NCBI RefSeq assembly: GCF_000954115.1
Contig: NZ_CP010797.1
Location: 2,294,001-2,358,000 of the forward strand
Direction of reading: 5' to 3'
Origin: Rhodococcus sp. B7740
GTDB taxonomy: Bacteria > Actinomycetota > Actinomycetes > Mycobacteriales > Mycobacteriaceae
DNA: 64,000 nt
Made by a program: the position numbers and the translations under genes. Below are positions 45,124-53,043 of this stretch, in pieces. Positions within the stretch are counted from its first letter, which is position 1. Each line of letters opens with the position of its first letter. The notes beneath the pieces were generated by a model. The model was not told the origin of the DNA and made no database searches. It worked only from the letters and a program-made list of their open reading frames with translations.

Positions 45124-46074
45124 TCAGGCTGGAGGGACCGCCCGCAACGTGAGAGGCACGTTCTCGGCCAGGAACGAAAGCTGATCGGCGATGACCGAGG
45201 TGAACATGGGTTCGACGTACGGATCGAAGTGACCGCCCGAATAGGTGCGTACCGTGGCTTTGCGCACTTTCGCCGCGGCGCGTTGCGCGACCGACGCCGG
45301 GGTGACGGCATCCTCGGACGCGATCTGCACCAGCGTCGGGCAGTCGATCGCCGACATCGTGCGGCCCGGGGAATACCGCCAGATCTTCAACAGTATCCGC
45401 GCCGCCACGGTCTCGGGGTATTCGCCGTCCTTCAGGCCCGACTCGAGGACCAAGCGGTCACGCCCAGTCATCGCGTCGGGTGAGACCATCACAGCGCGTG
45501 CACCCGGTAGCCCGACACTGTCGACGTAGCGCGGCGACCGCCCGAGCACAGCGCGGACGCTGTCGGTGATGGCGGCCGGTGCCAGCCGCAACGCCTGCCT
45601 CAACCCGGTGGCGCGAACGGCGGCGATGCCGTCGATGTGGGGCACCTGCGCGATGACCGCTGCGAACCCAACGCCGTTGCCCGCCAACGTGAGTACGTGA
45701 CCGCCGGCGAACGACGTCCCCCACCCGACGATTCGGTTCTCGTCGACGCCGTCGAGAGAGCGAGCGAAGTCGACCGCGTGTCGCCAATCGGCAAGCTGCG
45801 AACCCACGTCCAACAACTGGCGCGGTTCGCCGTCACTGTCCCCGAAGTACCGATAGTCGAAGACGCAGACCACGTAGCCCGCCTCGACGAAACGCTCGGC
45901 GTAGGCGTAGAGGCGCACCGCCCGAGGAGTACCGAATCCATGCGCCATCACGATCGCCGGCCGTGGTCTGTCGACGGACGCAGCGGGACGAAAGACCGTT
46001 GCCGCGCAACGAACTCCGTCCGACACGAACGACGTCTCGGTACGGGTGAAGCCGGAGTGTTCGTCGGTGGTCAC
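45124..46074 (-). CDS. Alpha/beta hydrolase (dienelactone/X-Pro-peptidase-like fold)
   Basis: A 316-residue hydrolase with AHGFGTPR for the oxyanion hole and the elbow GWGTSFAGGH (Ser121). The late ASEDAVTP and GGHFDPY blocks supply a probable Asp and His. It starts at GTG 46074, 41 bases after the SDR stop, so the two form an operon. No signal peptide. A cytoplasmic ester or thioester hydrolase is likely. Confidence 0.87.
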   Translation of the reverse strand: MTTDEHSGFTRTETSFVSDGVRCAATVFRPAASVDRPRPAIVMAHGFGTPRAVRLYAYAERFVEAGYVVCVFDYRYFGDSDGEPRQLLDVGSQLADWRHAVDFARSLDGVDENRIVGWGTSFAGGHVLTLAGNGVGFAAVIAQVPHIDGIAAVRATGLRQALRLAPAAITDSVRAVLGRSPRYVDSVGLPGARAVMVSPDAMTGRDRLVLESGLKDGEYPETVAARILLKIWRYSPGRTMSAIDCPTLVQIASEDAVTPASVAQRAAAKVRKATVRTYSGGHFDPYVEPMFTSVIADQLSFLAENVPLTLRAVPPA

Positions 46075-46114
46075 GCGTTGGTCTCTCGTTCTGTAGCAGG
46101 GTGGTGATCGGATC

Positions 46115-46912
46115 TCACGACTTGAAAGGATTGAGGGTTTTGCCGAGGTAGTAGCCGATGCGAGTCGGAATCGGCTTCGCTGCAGCAGCAGTCACCTTGT
46201 TGACCAGCCCGGGCACGCACACCGGCGTGCCGTTGTTCACGGCCCGCCACCCTTCTCGGACGACGTCCTCGGGGCTCTGCCACAGCAGAGCGGGCAGCTT
46301 GGAGGTCGCTGCATCTCGGGTTCCCATCACGTCGTGGAACTCACTGTGGGTGAAACCGGGGCAGAGCGCAGTCACGTGGATGCCGTGCGGGCGCAACTCC
46401 ATGTCGAGTGCTTGCGACATGTCGAGCACATAGGACTTGATTCCGGTGTACAGCAGACTTGCACCAGGGGGAAGCAATGCCGCCAACGACGACAGATTCA
46501 CGATTCGGCCGTATCCGCGTTCTTTCATGCCGGGCACCATGAGATGAGCGAGTTCGGTGACGGCAGTGATCATCACCTGTATCTCCGCGGCGTGCGCGTC
46601 GAACGGAGCATCTGCGAAGGTGGAGTTCCCCGACATGCCGGCGTTGTTGACGAGGATGTCGACGTCGACGCCGAGGGATGTCGTCCGATCGAAAATTGCC
46701 CGGGGTGCCGAGCGATCGGCGAGATCCGCGGGCACGACGTCGCATCGCACATCGTGCCGAGACGACAGCTCGTCCGCCAGGGCGGTGAGCCGGTCCTCGC
46801 GTCGCGCGACGAGAACGAGGTCGTGTCCCTCGGCGGCGAGGTGTCGAGCAAATGCCGCGCCTATGCCCGCTGATGCTCCGGTGATCAGCGCGGTTCTTCC
46901 GGTCTTCGCCAT
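46115..46912 (-). CDS. Short-chain dehydrogenase/reductase
   Basis: A 265-residue classical SDR with TGASAGIG (11-18), NNAGMSG, Ser141, Tyr155 and Lys159 (YTGIK). The C-terminus PTRIGYYLGKTLNPFKS is typical of the DltE/3-oxoacyl-reductase-like group. First gene of a minus-strand operon with the alpha/beta hydrolase, divergent from a TetR/lipase operon over a shared double operator. Confidence 0.9.
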   Translation of the reverse strand: MAKTGRTALITGASAGIGAAFARHLAAEGHDLVLVARREDRLTALADELSSRHDVRCDVVPADLADRSAPRAIFDRTTSLGVDVDILVNNAGMSGNSTFADAPFDAHAAEIQVMITAVTELAHLMVPGMKERGYGRIVNLSSLAALLPPGASLLYTGIKSYVLDMSQALDMELRPHGIHVTALCPGFTHSEFHDVMGTRDAATSKLPALLWQSPEDVVREGWRAVNNGTPVCVPGLVNKVTAAAAKPIPTRIGYYLGKTLNPFKS

Positions 46913-46927
46913 CGACGGGCCTCCACT

Positions 46928-46975
46928 CTTGAACGGTATTCAAGGACGGTAGCAGGGTCTTGAAGACCATTCAAG
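46928..46975. promoter_or_regulatory. Duplicated operator: two CTTGAA-N5-TTCAAG boxes
   Basis: Two perfect 17-bp boxes with identical arms: CTTGAA-CGGTA-TTCAAG at 46928-46944 and CTTGAA-GACCA-TTCAAG at 46959-46975. Their starts are 31 bp apart, three helical turns, so two dimers could bind on one face. They lie between the divergent SDR (ATG 46912) and TetR (ATG 46978 or 46990) genes and would cover both promoters. The spacer bases differ while the arms are conserved, as expected for selected protein sites. Confidence 0.75.
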
Positions 46976-46989
46976 ATATGGTTGGTCGT

Positions 46990-47553
46990 ATGCCCAGGAA
47001 TCGCGGACTTCACGACCGGGAGAGCAAGCGCGAGGACATCGTGGTCGCCGCCCGCGAAATGTTCGTATCCGACGGCTTCGATCGCACCTCGATCAGCCGT
47101 CTGGCGAAAGCAGCAGGCGTCACTGCGAACACGCTGTACTGGTACTTCGGAGACAAGGACGACATCCTGGTCGCTGTTCTGACAGCCATCGCCGCCGAGG
47201 ACGCCACGGATTACCTCCAGATCGTCGATCTACCACTGGCCGACCGGCTGTACTGGCTGGTGGAGCGGCTCCGCAGAGTCGGCCCACTGGTCTCCACCGT
47301 GCACGATCGGGTGACCGAGTCCGAGGCCATCGATCAGTGGCACAACGGGTTTCATGCCTTCGCGGAATCGCTGTTCGCCGCCGATATCGCGGCTGCAGGA
47401 CTGTCCGGAGAGGCGGCCGATGCCATGCTCCGCATCGGTACGTTCGTCGTCGAGGGATTGCTGACTCACGCAGCGTCGCCCGAAGTCTCCCGAGCAGTCA
47501 TCGAGCAACTCGTCGACACCATCGCACCCTCATCAGGAAGTAACCCACTATGA
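46990..47553 (+). CDS. TetR-family transcriptional regulator
   Basis: TetR protein of 187 residues from ATG 46990 (191 from ATG 46978, right after the second operator). The DNA-binding domain reads IVVAAREMFVSDGFDRTSIS, then RLAKAAGVTANTLYWYF and GDKDDIL, near consensus. The frame is open to a TTG at 46960, but that lies inside the operator. Its TGA overlaps the ATG of the downstream lipase. It very probably binds the duplicated CTTGAA-N5-TTCAAG boxes and controls both its own operon and the divergent SDR/hydrolase pair. Confidence 0.9.
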   Translation: MPRNRGLHDRESKREDIVVAAREMFVSDGFDRTSISRLAKAAGVTANTLYWYFGDKDDILVAVLTAIAAEDATDYLQIVDLPLADRLYWLVERLRRVGPLVSTVHDRVTESEAIDQWHNGFHAFAESLFAADIAAAGLSGEAADAMLRIGTFVVEGLLTHAASPEVSRAVIEQLVDTIAPSSGSNPL

Positions 47554-48863
47554 GTACCGAACCCGATACCGCTTCGACCGGTCGTCCGCGAGTCGCAGCC
47601 GACCACGCCGACTCGGAATCGATCATCGCGATTCCCAGCATGGACCCGTTCTATCGGGCCCCTGCCGGTTTCGAGCGCACGGAGCCGGGAACCGTGTTGC
47701 GGTCCCGCGCGGTGACCCTCGCGTTGTTCGGTGTCATTCGGCAGAAGGTGTCGGCGTGGCAACTTCTGTACCGGACCACCAGCCTCGACGGGGCAGCGCG
47801 TGTCGCGGTCACGACGGTGGTTCTTCCCGTCGGGGGCCGAGCGCGACCGGAGCGAGCACTGCTGTCCTATCAGTGCGCGATCGACGCCGTGTCGGATCGG
47901 TGTTTCCCGTCCTACGTTCTGCGGGCGGGCGCTCGAGCCGTCGGCTCCGTACCGCAGTTCGAGTTCATGATCATCCTGTACGCACTGCGCCGCGGATGGG
48001 TTCTGTCCCTTCCCGATCACGAGGGCATGGACGGGCTGTGGGGAGCACCGATCGAGCCCGGTTACTGCACACTCGACGGCGTCCGCGCGGCACTGTCTTT
48101 CGAGCCGCTCGACCTCACAGCCACCACCCCTGTCGCGCTGTGGGGGTACTCGGGCGGCGGATTGGCGACGTCATGGGCCGCCGAGGCTGCGGCCGGCTAC
48201 GCCCCTGAACTCGACATCGTCGGCGCAGCACTCGGATCGCCCGTCGGCGACCCCGGATCTGCATTCTCCCGCCTCAACGGCACGATCTTCGCGGCGCTGC
48301 CCGCGATGGTGGTGGAAGGCCTCCGTCGCACCTACCCCGTACTCGACCGCCTCGTTCGCGAACACGTCGCTGCTGCCGGGCTCGAAACCCTCTCATCCCT
48401 GCACCGCAAGACGACAGTGCACGCCGTCGCGTCCATGGTGATGCACGATCTGGAGCGGCACCTCGATATCCCGATGGCAGACCTCCTGGCGACACCCGAG
48501 ATGGTGCAGATTTTTCAGGATATTCAGCCCGGCAAGTCGGCACCCGAGTTTCCGCTTCTCGTGGTGCAGGCGGTGCATGATCCGATGATCGACGTCGACG
48601 ACGTGGACGGGCAAGTACGCCGGTATCGCGCTGCGGGAGCGAACGTCACCTACATCCGCGATCGTCTCAGCGAACACCTGTCGCTGCACCCGATCGCAGC
48701 CCCCGTCACTCTGGATTGGCTCTCGGATCGCTTCGCGGGCAAACCGACCGACGAATCGTCGACGAACACCGTGTGGTCATTGGCCGGATCATTGCCGGGG
48801 TTGCGCGGATTGCTCGGACTCGCGGTATCCACTGGACGCGCATTCACCGGCCGAATCGGGTGA
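47550..48863 (+). CDS. Secretory-lipase-family (LIP) triacylglycerol lipase-like
   Basis: A 437-residue alpha/beta hydrolase of the LIP/secretory lipase family (PF03583). DPFYRAPAGFE near residue 32, the SYVLRAG and PDHEG blocks, the elbow GYSGGG (Ser201), the HDPMIDVDD acid site and the ERLSEH-type late histidine region (here DRLSEHLSLHP) fit. There is no convincing signal peptide, which is unusual for the family. ATG 47550 overlaps the TetR stop, so the regulator and lipase are co-translated. Confidence 0.87.
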   Translation: MSTEPDTASTGRPRVAADHADSESIIAIPSMDPFYRAPAGFERTEPGTVLRSRAVTLALFGVIRQKVSAWQLLYRTTSLDGAARVAVTTVVLPVGGRARPERALLSYQCAIDAVSDRCFPSYVLRAGARAVGSVPQFEFMIILYALRRGWVLSLPDHEGMDGLWGAPIEPGYCTLDGVRAALSFEPLDLTATTPVALWGYSGGGLATSWAAEAAAGYAPELDIVGAALGSPVGDPGSAFSRLNGTIFAALPAMVVEGLRRTYPVLDRLVREHVAAAGLETLSSLHRKTTVHAVASMVMHDLERHLDIPMADLLATPEMVQIFQDIQPGKSAPEFPLLVVQAVHDPMIDVDDVDGQVRRYRAAGANVTYIRDRLSEHLSLHPIAAPVTLDWLSDRFAGKPTDESSTNTVWSLAGSLPGLRGLLGLAVSTGRAFTGRIG

Positions 48864-49276
48864 CACACAAACACATCACGACCGGATCCACTCGGTCAGG
48901 GCCGTGATCGAATCAATCCGGTCGATCGGCTCGGGTCACGCAACCTCGCCGCGTTCGGGGTCCCCATTCGATGGCTACCGCGCCGTCGCGAGATCTTGAC
49001 GCGCGCACTCGGTCGTCGTCGCGGGTCTGGTTCGCGCCGCGAGACATGCAATCGATCATTCGGGGCTCATGCCCTCACCGGAGTCGTCGGGTGACGAGGC
49101 TTTCATCGCCACCGCCGCAGGCTCATGCGGCTCTGTGGCTCACGTCGACGGTAAGAAAAGGAACCAATCGGCGAAATGTCAGCACTCGCCCGGTGCTGGC
49201 GCCGACGAGGTGATCCACACTCCCCACCGGGTTGCAGCACCTACCTGCGGGAAGCCCGCTGCGGAAAGATGATGAC
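48864..49276. other. Gap between convergent genes, nothing recognised
   Basis: About 410 bp between the lipase gene and a minus-strand two-gene cassette. The small open frames have random-looking, arginine- and serine-rich translations. No repeat, tRNA or terminator of note was identified. Confidence 0.5.
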
Positions 49277-49528
49277 CTATCTACGAGGTCGCTGGGTGGG
49301 ACCGGTCGTGCGCTCGGAGTAGTCGATGAGCCGTTTGCGGAGTGCAGGGTCGAGCATCCTGGCGCGGTCCGGATCGGTCAATCGGACGAACAGTCGGCGC
49401 TTGTATTCGGCCACAGGTAGACCGAATTCGACGAAGACGTCCTCGGGCGGTGCTCCGCCGAACGGCTCCCACATCACGGCAAAATCCACCAAGGCATCAC
49501 CCGACTTCCTCAATGCCATTGTTGTCAC
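49277..49528 (-). CDS. Small DUF3263-like protein
   Basis: An 83-residue frame from GTG 49528, which overlaps the stop of the upstream small gene (GTGA). The sequence DALVDFAVMWEPFGGAPPED, then VFVEFGLPVAEYKRRLF and ARMLDP, has the look of small DUF3263-like helix-turn-helix proteins of actinobacteria. I am not certain of the family. Second gene of a two-gene cassette. Confidence 0.6.
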   Translation of the reverse strand: MTTMALRKSGDALVDFAVMWEPFGGAPPEDVFVEFGLPVAEYKRRLFVRLTDPDRARMLDPALRKRLIDYSERTTGPTQRPRR

Positions 49529-49770
49529 CGCTCCGCGGCAGTGTCGCTGTCGCCGAGGTCGTTGTCGTCGACGAACACCAGAACGCCCGTATCGAGGGCG
49601 ATCGCCCATCGATGCGGTTGCGCCCAGTTCCGCCCCAGTCGATCGCCGGCAATCAGCGAGTCGGCGAAGTCTTCGACAATCGTTCCAACGACCATGCCGT
49701 TGTCGCATTGAACATGGACCTTCTCACCAATGGTGCGCCCGGCTTTTGTCATATGTCCAGTGTCGGTCAT
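49525..49770 (-). CDS. Small beta-rich protein of unknown function
   Basis: An 81-residue frame from ATG 49770. The pattern IGEKVHVQCDNGMVVGTIV, then HRWAIALDTGVLVFVDDND, is beta-rich, like a small SH3-like or KOW-like barrel. It is translationally coupled to the DUF3263-like gene. The pair may be a regulatory or accessory cassette; no further assignment is possible. Confidence 0.6.
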   Translation of the reverse strand: MTDTGHMTKAGRTIGEKVHVQCDNGMVVGTIVEDFADSLIAGDRLGRNWAQPHRWAIALDTGVLVFVDDNDLGDSDTAAER

Positions 49771-50016
49771 GACCGCCGTTTATTCATTTGCTCAGCTCCA
49801 TTCCATAGGAAATGGGAGGCTCCGCACGGTGGGTCTAGGTCGGCTGATCTGGCGTGCCGTCGGCTCGACGCGCCAGTGCGAGTCCAAAAATTGGTGCCGA
49901 GGCGACGCGCGCTATTGCGATTGGGAGGAACGCCGTGCCGGCCTGCATCTGTTGGTGTTAAACGGTATTCGACGGGAGATTGCGGTGATGGCGGCCCAAT
50001 TAGCTCCGGCTGGCGT

Positions 50017-50739
50017 TCATCGGGTGCACTCGCGTTTGAGTCGAAGCGCTGCGGCCTCGAGCGCCGGAACTCGGCCTCGTCGGGGTGCGCGAGGGGCGGT
50101 GAGGACGAACGCGCCGGCACCTTCGCTGGCGGGTATCGCTATTGCGGTGATGTCGGGATCGGCAAGTCCGTCGCTGCGGGCGATGCGGTCGCGTCTGATC
50201 GTGGGAAACTCGGCACTGAAGTGTTCGATCCCTTGGGGGTCGCTGCTGCGGAGCGCTGTGAGAATTCGGACCCGTGCGGGTTCGTCGGCAGTGGCGAGCA
50301 GCAGCAGCCGCCCCGCGGCGGTGCGTAGCGGCGGGCGGGGTCGATGGTCGTCGGCCACGGCCTGGGTGTGCTCAGGGGCGCGTGGACCTGCGTGGTCGAG
50401 GTAGAAGACCGCGTGCCCGACAAGGACTGCGATTGCCACGGGGGCTCGGGCCACCCGACTCAGACGTTGCAGCTCGCTGTGGTCAATACCGATCGCCGTT
50501 GCGGTGCCCGCGATGACGCTCAGCACGTGCGGTCGCAGACCCAGGTGATACTGCTTGCCGGATATTTGCAGATACCCGAGTGCACACAGTTCCTGCACGA
50601 GGTCTTGAGTCGAACTCACCGGTGCGTCGATTGCGCGCGCGATGGCCGACAACGTCGGCGGCTCGCCGCAGCGCGCCACGTGATCGAGGATCCGGTCGGT
50701 ACGTAACAATGTGCGATGCCCCGCTGTGCTCACGCACAT
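50017..50739 (-). CDS. IclR-family transcriptional regulator
   Basis: A 240-residue IclR protein starting at ATG 50739. The N-terminal winged helix reads RTDRILDHVARCGEPPTLSA, then IARAIDAPVSSTQDLVQELC and LGYLQ. The effector domain follows, with RPPLRTAAGRLLLLATAD (compare PLxxTAxGRALLA in the family). The frame is open upstream to 51078 but only through the divergent CoA-transferase. The start is five bases from a 16-bp palindrome that probably is its operator, so transcription may be near-leaderless. Confidence 0.87.
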   Translation of the reverse strand: MCVSTAGHRTLLRTDRILDHVARCGEPPTLSAIARAIDAPVSSTQDLVQELCALGYLQISGKQYHLGLRPHVLSVIAGTATAIGIDHSELQRLSRVARAPVAIAVLVGHAVFYLDHAGPRAPEHTQAVADDHRPRPPLRTAAGRLLLLATADEPARVRILTALRSSDPQGIEHFSAEFPTIRRDRIARSDGLADPDITAIAIPASEGAGAFVLTAPRAPRRGRVPALEAAALRLKRECTR

Positions 50740-50743
50740 CACA

Positions 50744-50759
50744 TTACGGATATCCGTAA
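50744..50759. promoter_or_regulatory. Perfect 16-bp palindrome between IclR and CoA-transferase genes
   Basis: TTACGGATATCCGTAA is a perfect palindrome centred almost exactly between the divergent starts (50739 and 50764). IclR proteins bind palindromes of about this size. With only 24 bp between the genes, one bound dimer would block both starts. Confidence 0.7.
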
Positions 50760-50763
50760 CGGC

Positions 50764-52236
50764 ATGTCGACATCGACGGCGACGACGATCCTCGATGTCA
50801 TGACTACATCGACCGAAACCGCGCAGCACTGCACCCCCCGTACGGCAACCCACGCCATCCTCGCCGGCATCACTCGTGTCCTCGACATCGGCGCTCCACC
50901 GATTCGGTCGAGCGCCACGATCGTCGGATCCGACCCGCTGGTCCCGTCTCCCCATCGGCTGGCGGATGCGACATCCGCCGCAATCGCTGCATTCGGACTG
51001 CAGATTGCGGGTGTGGCCGAGGACGCTGGTGGCGACCCGCAGACGGTGACCGTCCGTGCGCGGGACGCGATCGATCAACTGCGCGCGACCTACATTTCCA
51101 CCATTTCCGGTGTCTCACCGACCCACATGACCGAAGACCCGCGGGCGCTGGGCAACAACGACTTCTATCGTTGCCGCGAGGGGCGGTGGATCTTCCTCAT
51201 TACCACCTACGCCGGGCTTCGCGACGCGGTGTGTGATGTGCTCAACTGCCCTCCGTTTCCCGACCGTATCGCCGAGGCGGTATCCCATTGGGATGCGTTC
51301 GCGCTCGAGAATGCAGTGTGCGCGGCCGGCGGTGTATGCGCGGTGGTCCGCAGCGCCGAGGAATGGCGTGCGAGCGAGCCAGGCCGACACCTGCTCGGGC
51401 GTGACGTCATCGAAATTGCACCCATCGCGGCCAGCGCGCGGCAACCAGTCACGGTGGCGGACTCGGCGGCACCGCTCGGTGGCCTGCGGGTGGTCGATCT
51501 GACCCACGTGATCGCCGGGCCCGTATCCACCCGTCTGCTGGCCGCGTTCGGAGCCGACGTGCTGCACGTATCACGACCGGACTACCCCGATCCCAACATC
51601 ATGGTGGCCATGACGGGTGGCGGTAAGCGCAACGCATTCGCCGACTTGCGAGACCCACAGCAGGACCGCCGGTTTCGCGATCTGTGCGCGGCGTCGGACG
51701 TCTTTGTCTCCAGTTATAGGGGGATGGAACGGCGTGGGTACGACGCGGACACTCTCGCAGCTGCACACCCTGGAATCATCGTGTGTGAGTATCACTGCTG
51801 GGGTGCCGACGGACCGTGGGCAGACCGCGGTGGGTTCGACCAATTGGCCTGCTCATCAACCGGATTCGCCCTGACCGAAGGGATGGCAGGGCCGCCGTCG
51901 CTACCGCCGACCTACCTGCTCAACGACTACCTCGCCGCGTACCTGGGTGCGGCGGGAATCGTGGCGGCGCTACGAAGGCGGGCTGTGCACGGCGGATCCT
52001 GGCGAGTGCGGATCGACCTCGCTCAAGTCTGCATGTGGGTACAGGATCAAGGATTGTTCGACCCCGCCGAGATAGCGGATCTACCGCGCCCGGACCACCC
52101 CGAGGTCGACATGGTCCGCGTCGGTTCGCCGTTCGGGGAAATCGTCGAACCCGCGCTACCACTCACCTTCAGCGCTGCACCCACCCCGCGTTGGGGAGTG
52201 CCGAGTCTGCTCGGCAGTTCGAACCTGTCGTGGTGA
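50764..52236 (+). CDS. CaiB/BaiF-type (family III) CoA-transferase
   Basis: A 490-residue family III CoA-transferase. The C-terminal half carries the hallmark LGGLRVVDLTHVIAGPVSTRLLAAFGADVLHV (in parts) and the substrate-Asp region RGGFDQLACSSTGFA. The N-terminal 240 residues form an extra, partly conserved domain, as in some longer actinobacterial members. The C-terminus (GSSNLSW) is abrupt and meets the rearranged DNA after 52240, so a few residues may be lost. ATG 50764 lies five bases after the palindrome; ATG 50800 is an alternative. Divergent from its likely IclR regulator. Confidence 0.85.
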   Translation: MSTSTATTILDVMTTSTETAQHCTPRTATHAILAGITRVLDIGAPPIRSSATIVGSDPLVPSPHRLADATSAAIAAFGLQIAGVAEDAGGDPQTVTVRARDAIDQLRATYISTISGVSPTHMTEDPRALGNNDFYRCREGRWIFLITTYAGLRDAVCDVLNCPPFPDRIAEAVSHWDAFALENAVCAAGGVCAVVRSAEEWRASEPGRHLLGRDVIEIAPIAASARQPVTVADSAAPLGGLRVVDLTHVIAGPVSTRLLAAFGADVLHVSRPDYPDPNIMVAMTGGGKRNAFADLRDPQQDRRFRDLCAASDVFVSSYRGMERRGYDADTLAAAHPGIIVCEYHCWGADGPWADRGGFDQLACSSTGFALTEGMAGPPSLPPTYLLNDYLAAYLGAAGIVAALRRRAVHGGSWRVRIDLAQVCMWVQDQGLFDPAEIADLPRPDHPEVDMVRVGSPFGEIVEPALPLTFSAAPTPRWGVPSLLGSSNLSW

Positions 52237-52419
52237 GCTTCATCGACACCCTCTGGCCCGCTTCGTGGATATGCCTGGCCCCTGCCTTCATGTGCGCTGC
52301 CCGAACCGACATCAGCTGTTGGTACCGCTCCGCGTCGTCGCAGCGGCTCGGCAGTATTGCCGATCAGACACTTGTCGGCACCGAACGGGTGTCGACGACC
52401 GATTCAGAGTGCGTATGTG

Positions 52420-52551
52420 CCTAGCCAGTAGCGCTATTCGGCCTGAGCCGAAGGTGTGTCCGGTCATGCCGAGTAGCTGTGGGTAGGAGCGGACGGTCGC
52501 GTCCGGATCTGCAGCGGCGATGACGAGGTGGTCGAGGGATTCGATCTGCAT
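52420..52551 (-). pseudogene. 5' fragment of a VOC-family (glyoxalase-like) gene
   Basis: From ATG 52551 the frame reads MQIESLDHLVIAAADPDATV, then YPQLLGMTGHTFGSGRIALL, the classic N-terminal strand-helix of VOC proteins (HLVxxVxDxxxTxxFYxxxLGM). After about 44 codons the similarity stops and the frame becomes random until 52312. Only about a third of a VOC domain remains. Confidence 0.7.
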
Positions 52552-52579
52552 GGGTGGCCTCTCGTTCGGAGTCGATGGG

Positions 52580-52786
52580 TCAGATGAGATGTCGAGCGCG
52601 TGCAGCTTCGGTGAGTTCGTCCCCGAAAGTCGTGGTGCGCCAGGGCGATCAGCGACTGTGCGCGTTGCGTGGACGACAGTCCCTTGAGATCGACGGTTCC
52701 GTATTCGGTGGCGACCCAGTGGACGTCGTTGCGCGTTCTGGTGACCGGACCCAAGAGCTTCGGGACGATTGCTCGCTGTGCCCGAT
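52580..52786 (-). pseudogene. 3' fragment of an acetyl-CoA hydrolase/CoA-transferase gene
   Basis: The minus strand reads IVPKLLGPVTRTRNDVHWVA, then TEYGTVDLKGLSSTQRAQSL and IALAHHDF, the C-terminal signature of acetyl-CoA hydrolase/4-hydroxybutyrate CoA-transferase proteins (TEYGxxxLxGxSxxERAxxLIxIAHPxFR). One extra G shifts the frame; correcting it gives DELTEAARARHLI and a stop at 52580. The 5' part was replaced by IS3-like DNA at about 52786. The VOC start follows 28 bp downstream, so both were once in one operon. Confidence 0.75.
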
Positions 52787-52976
52787 TATCGAGAACTTCG
52801 TCGGTCACCTCAAAGAAGAGATGTTTCATCACACCCGATACTCCGACCTCGACGCCTTGCACACCGCGATCGAGGATGTCGATTGGTTCAACAACGACCA
52901 CATCTCGCTGCGCCTCGATGGCCTGCGCCCGGTCAGAGCCGAGCGCATGCCCTCGCGGCCTACGATTTTCATTAAC
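52785..52976 (+). mobile_element. IS3-family transposase fragment (OrfB 3' end)
   Basis: The plus strand reads PIIENFVGHLKEEMFHHTRY, then SDLDALHTAIEDVDWFNNDH and ISLRLDGLRPV, the end of the rve-type integrase domain of IS3/IS150 transposases, with the conserved E in HLKEE. The frame then shifts and ends RAHALAAYDFH. Only the last 60 or so codons remain and no terminal repeats were found, so it is a dead scrap. Confidence 0.8.
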
Positions 52977-53043
52977 GGTCAAACCCAGGGGGTCCAGTGC
53001 AGTGACCGGGCCATTGCCGTGTCCGCTGCGATAGATTCCACTT

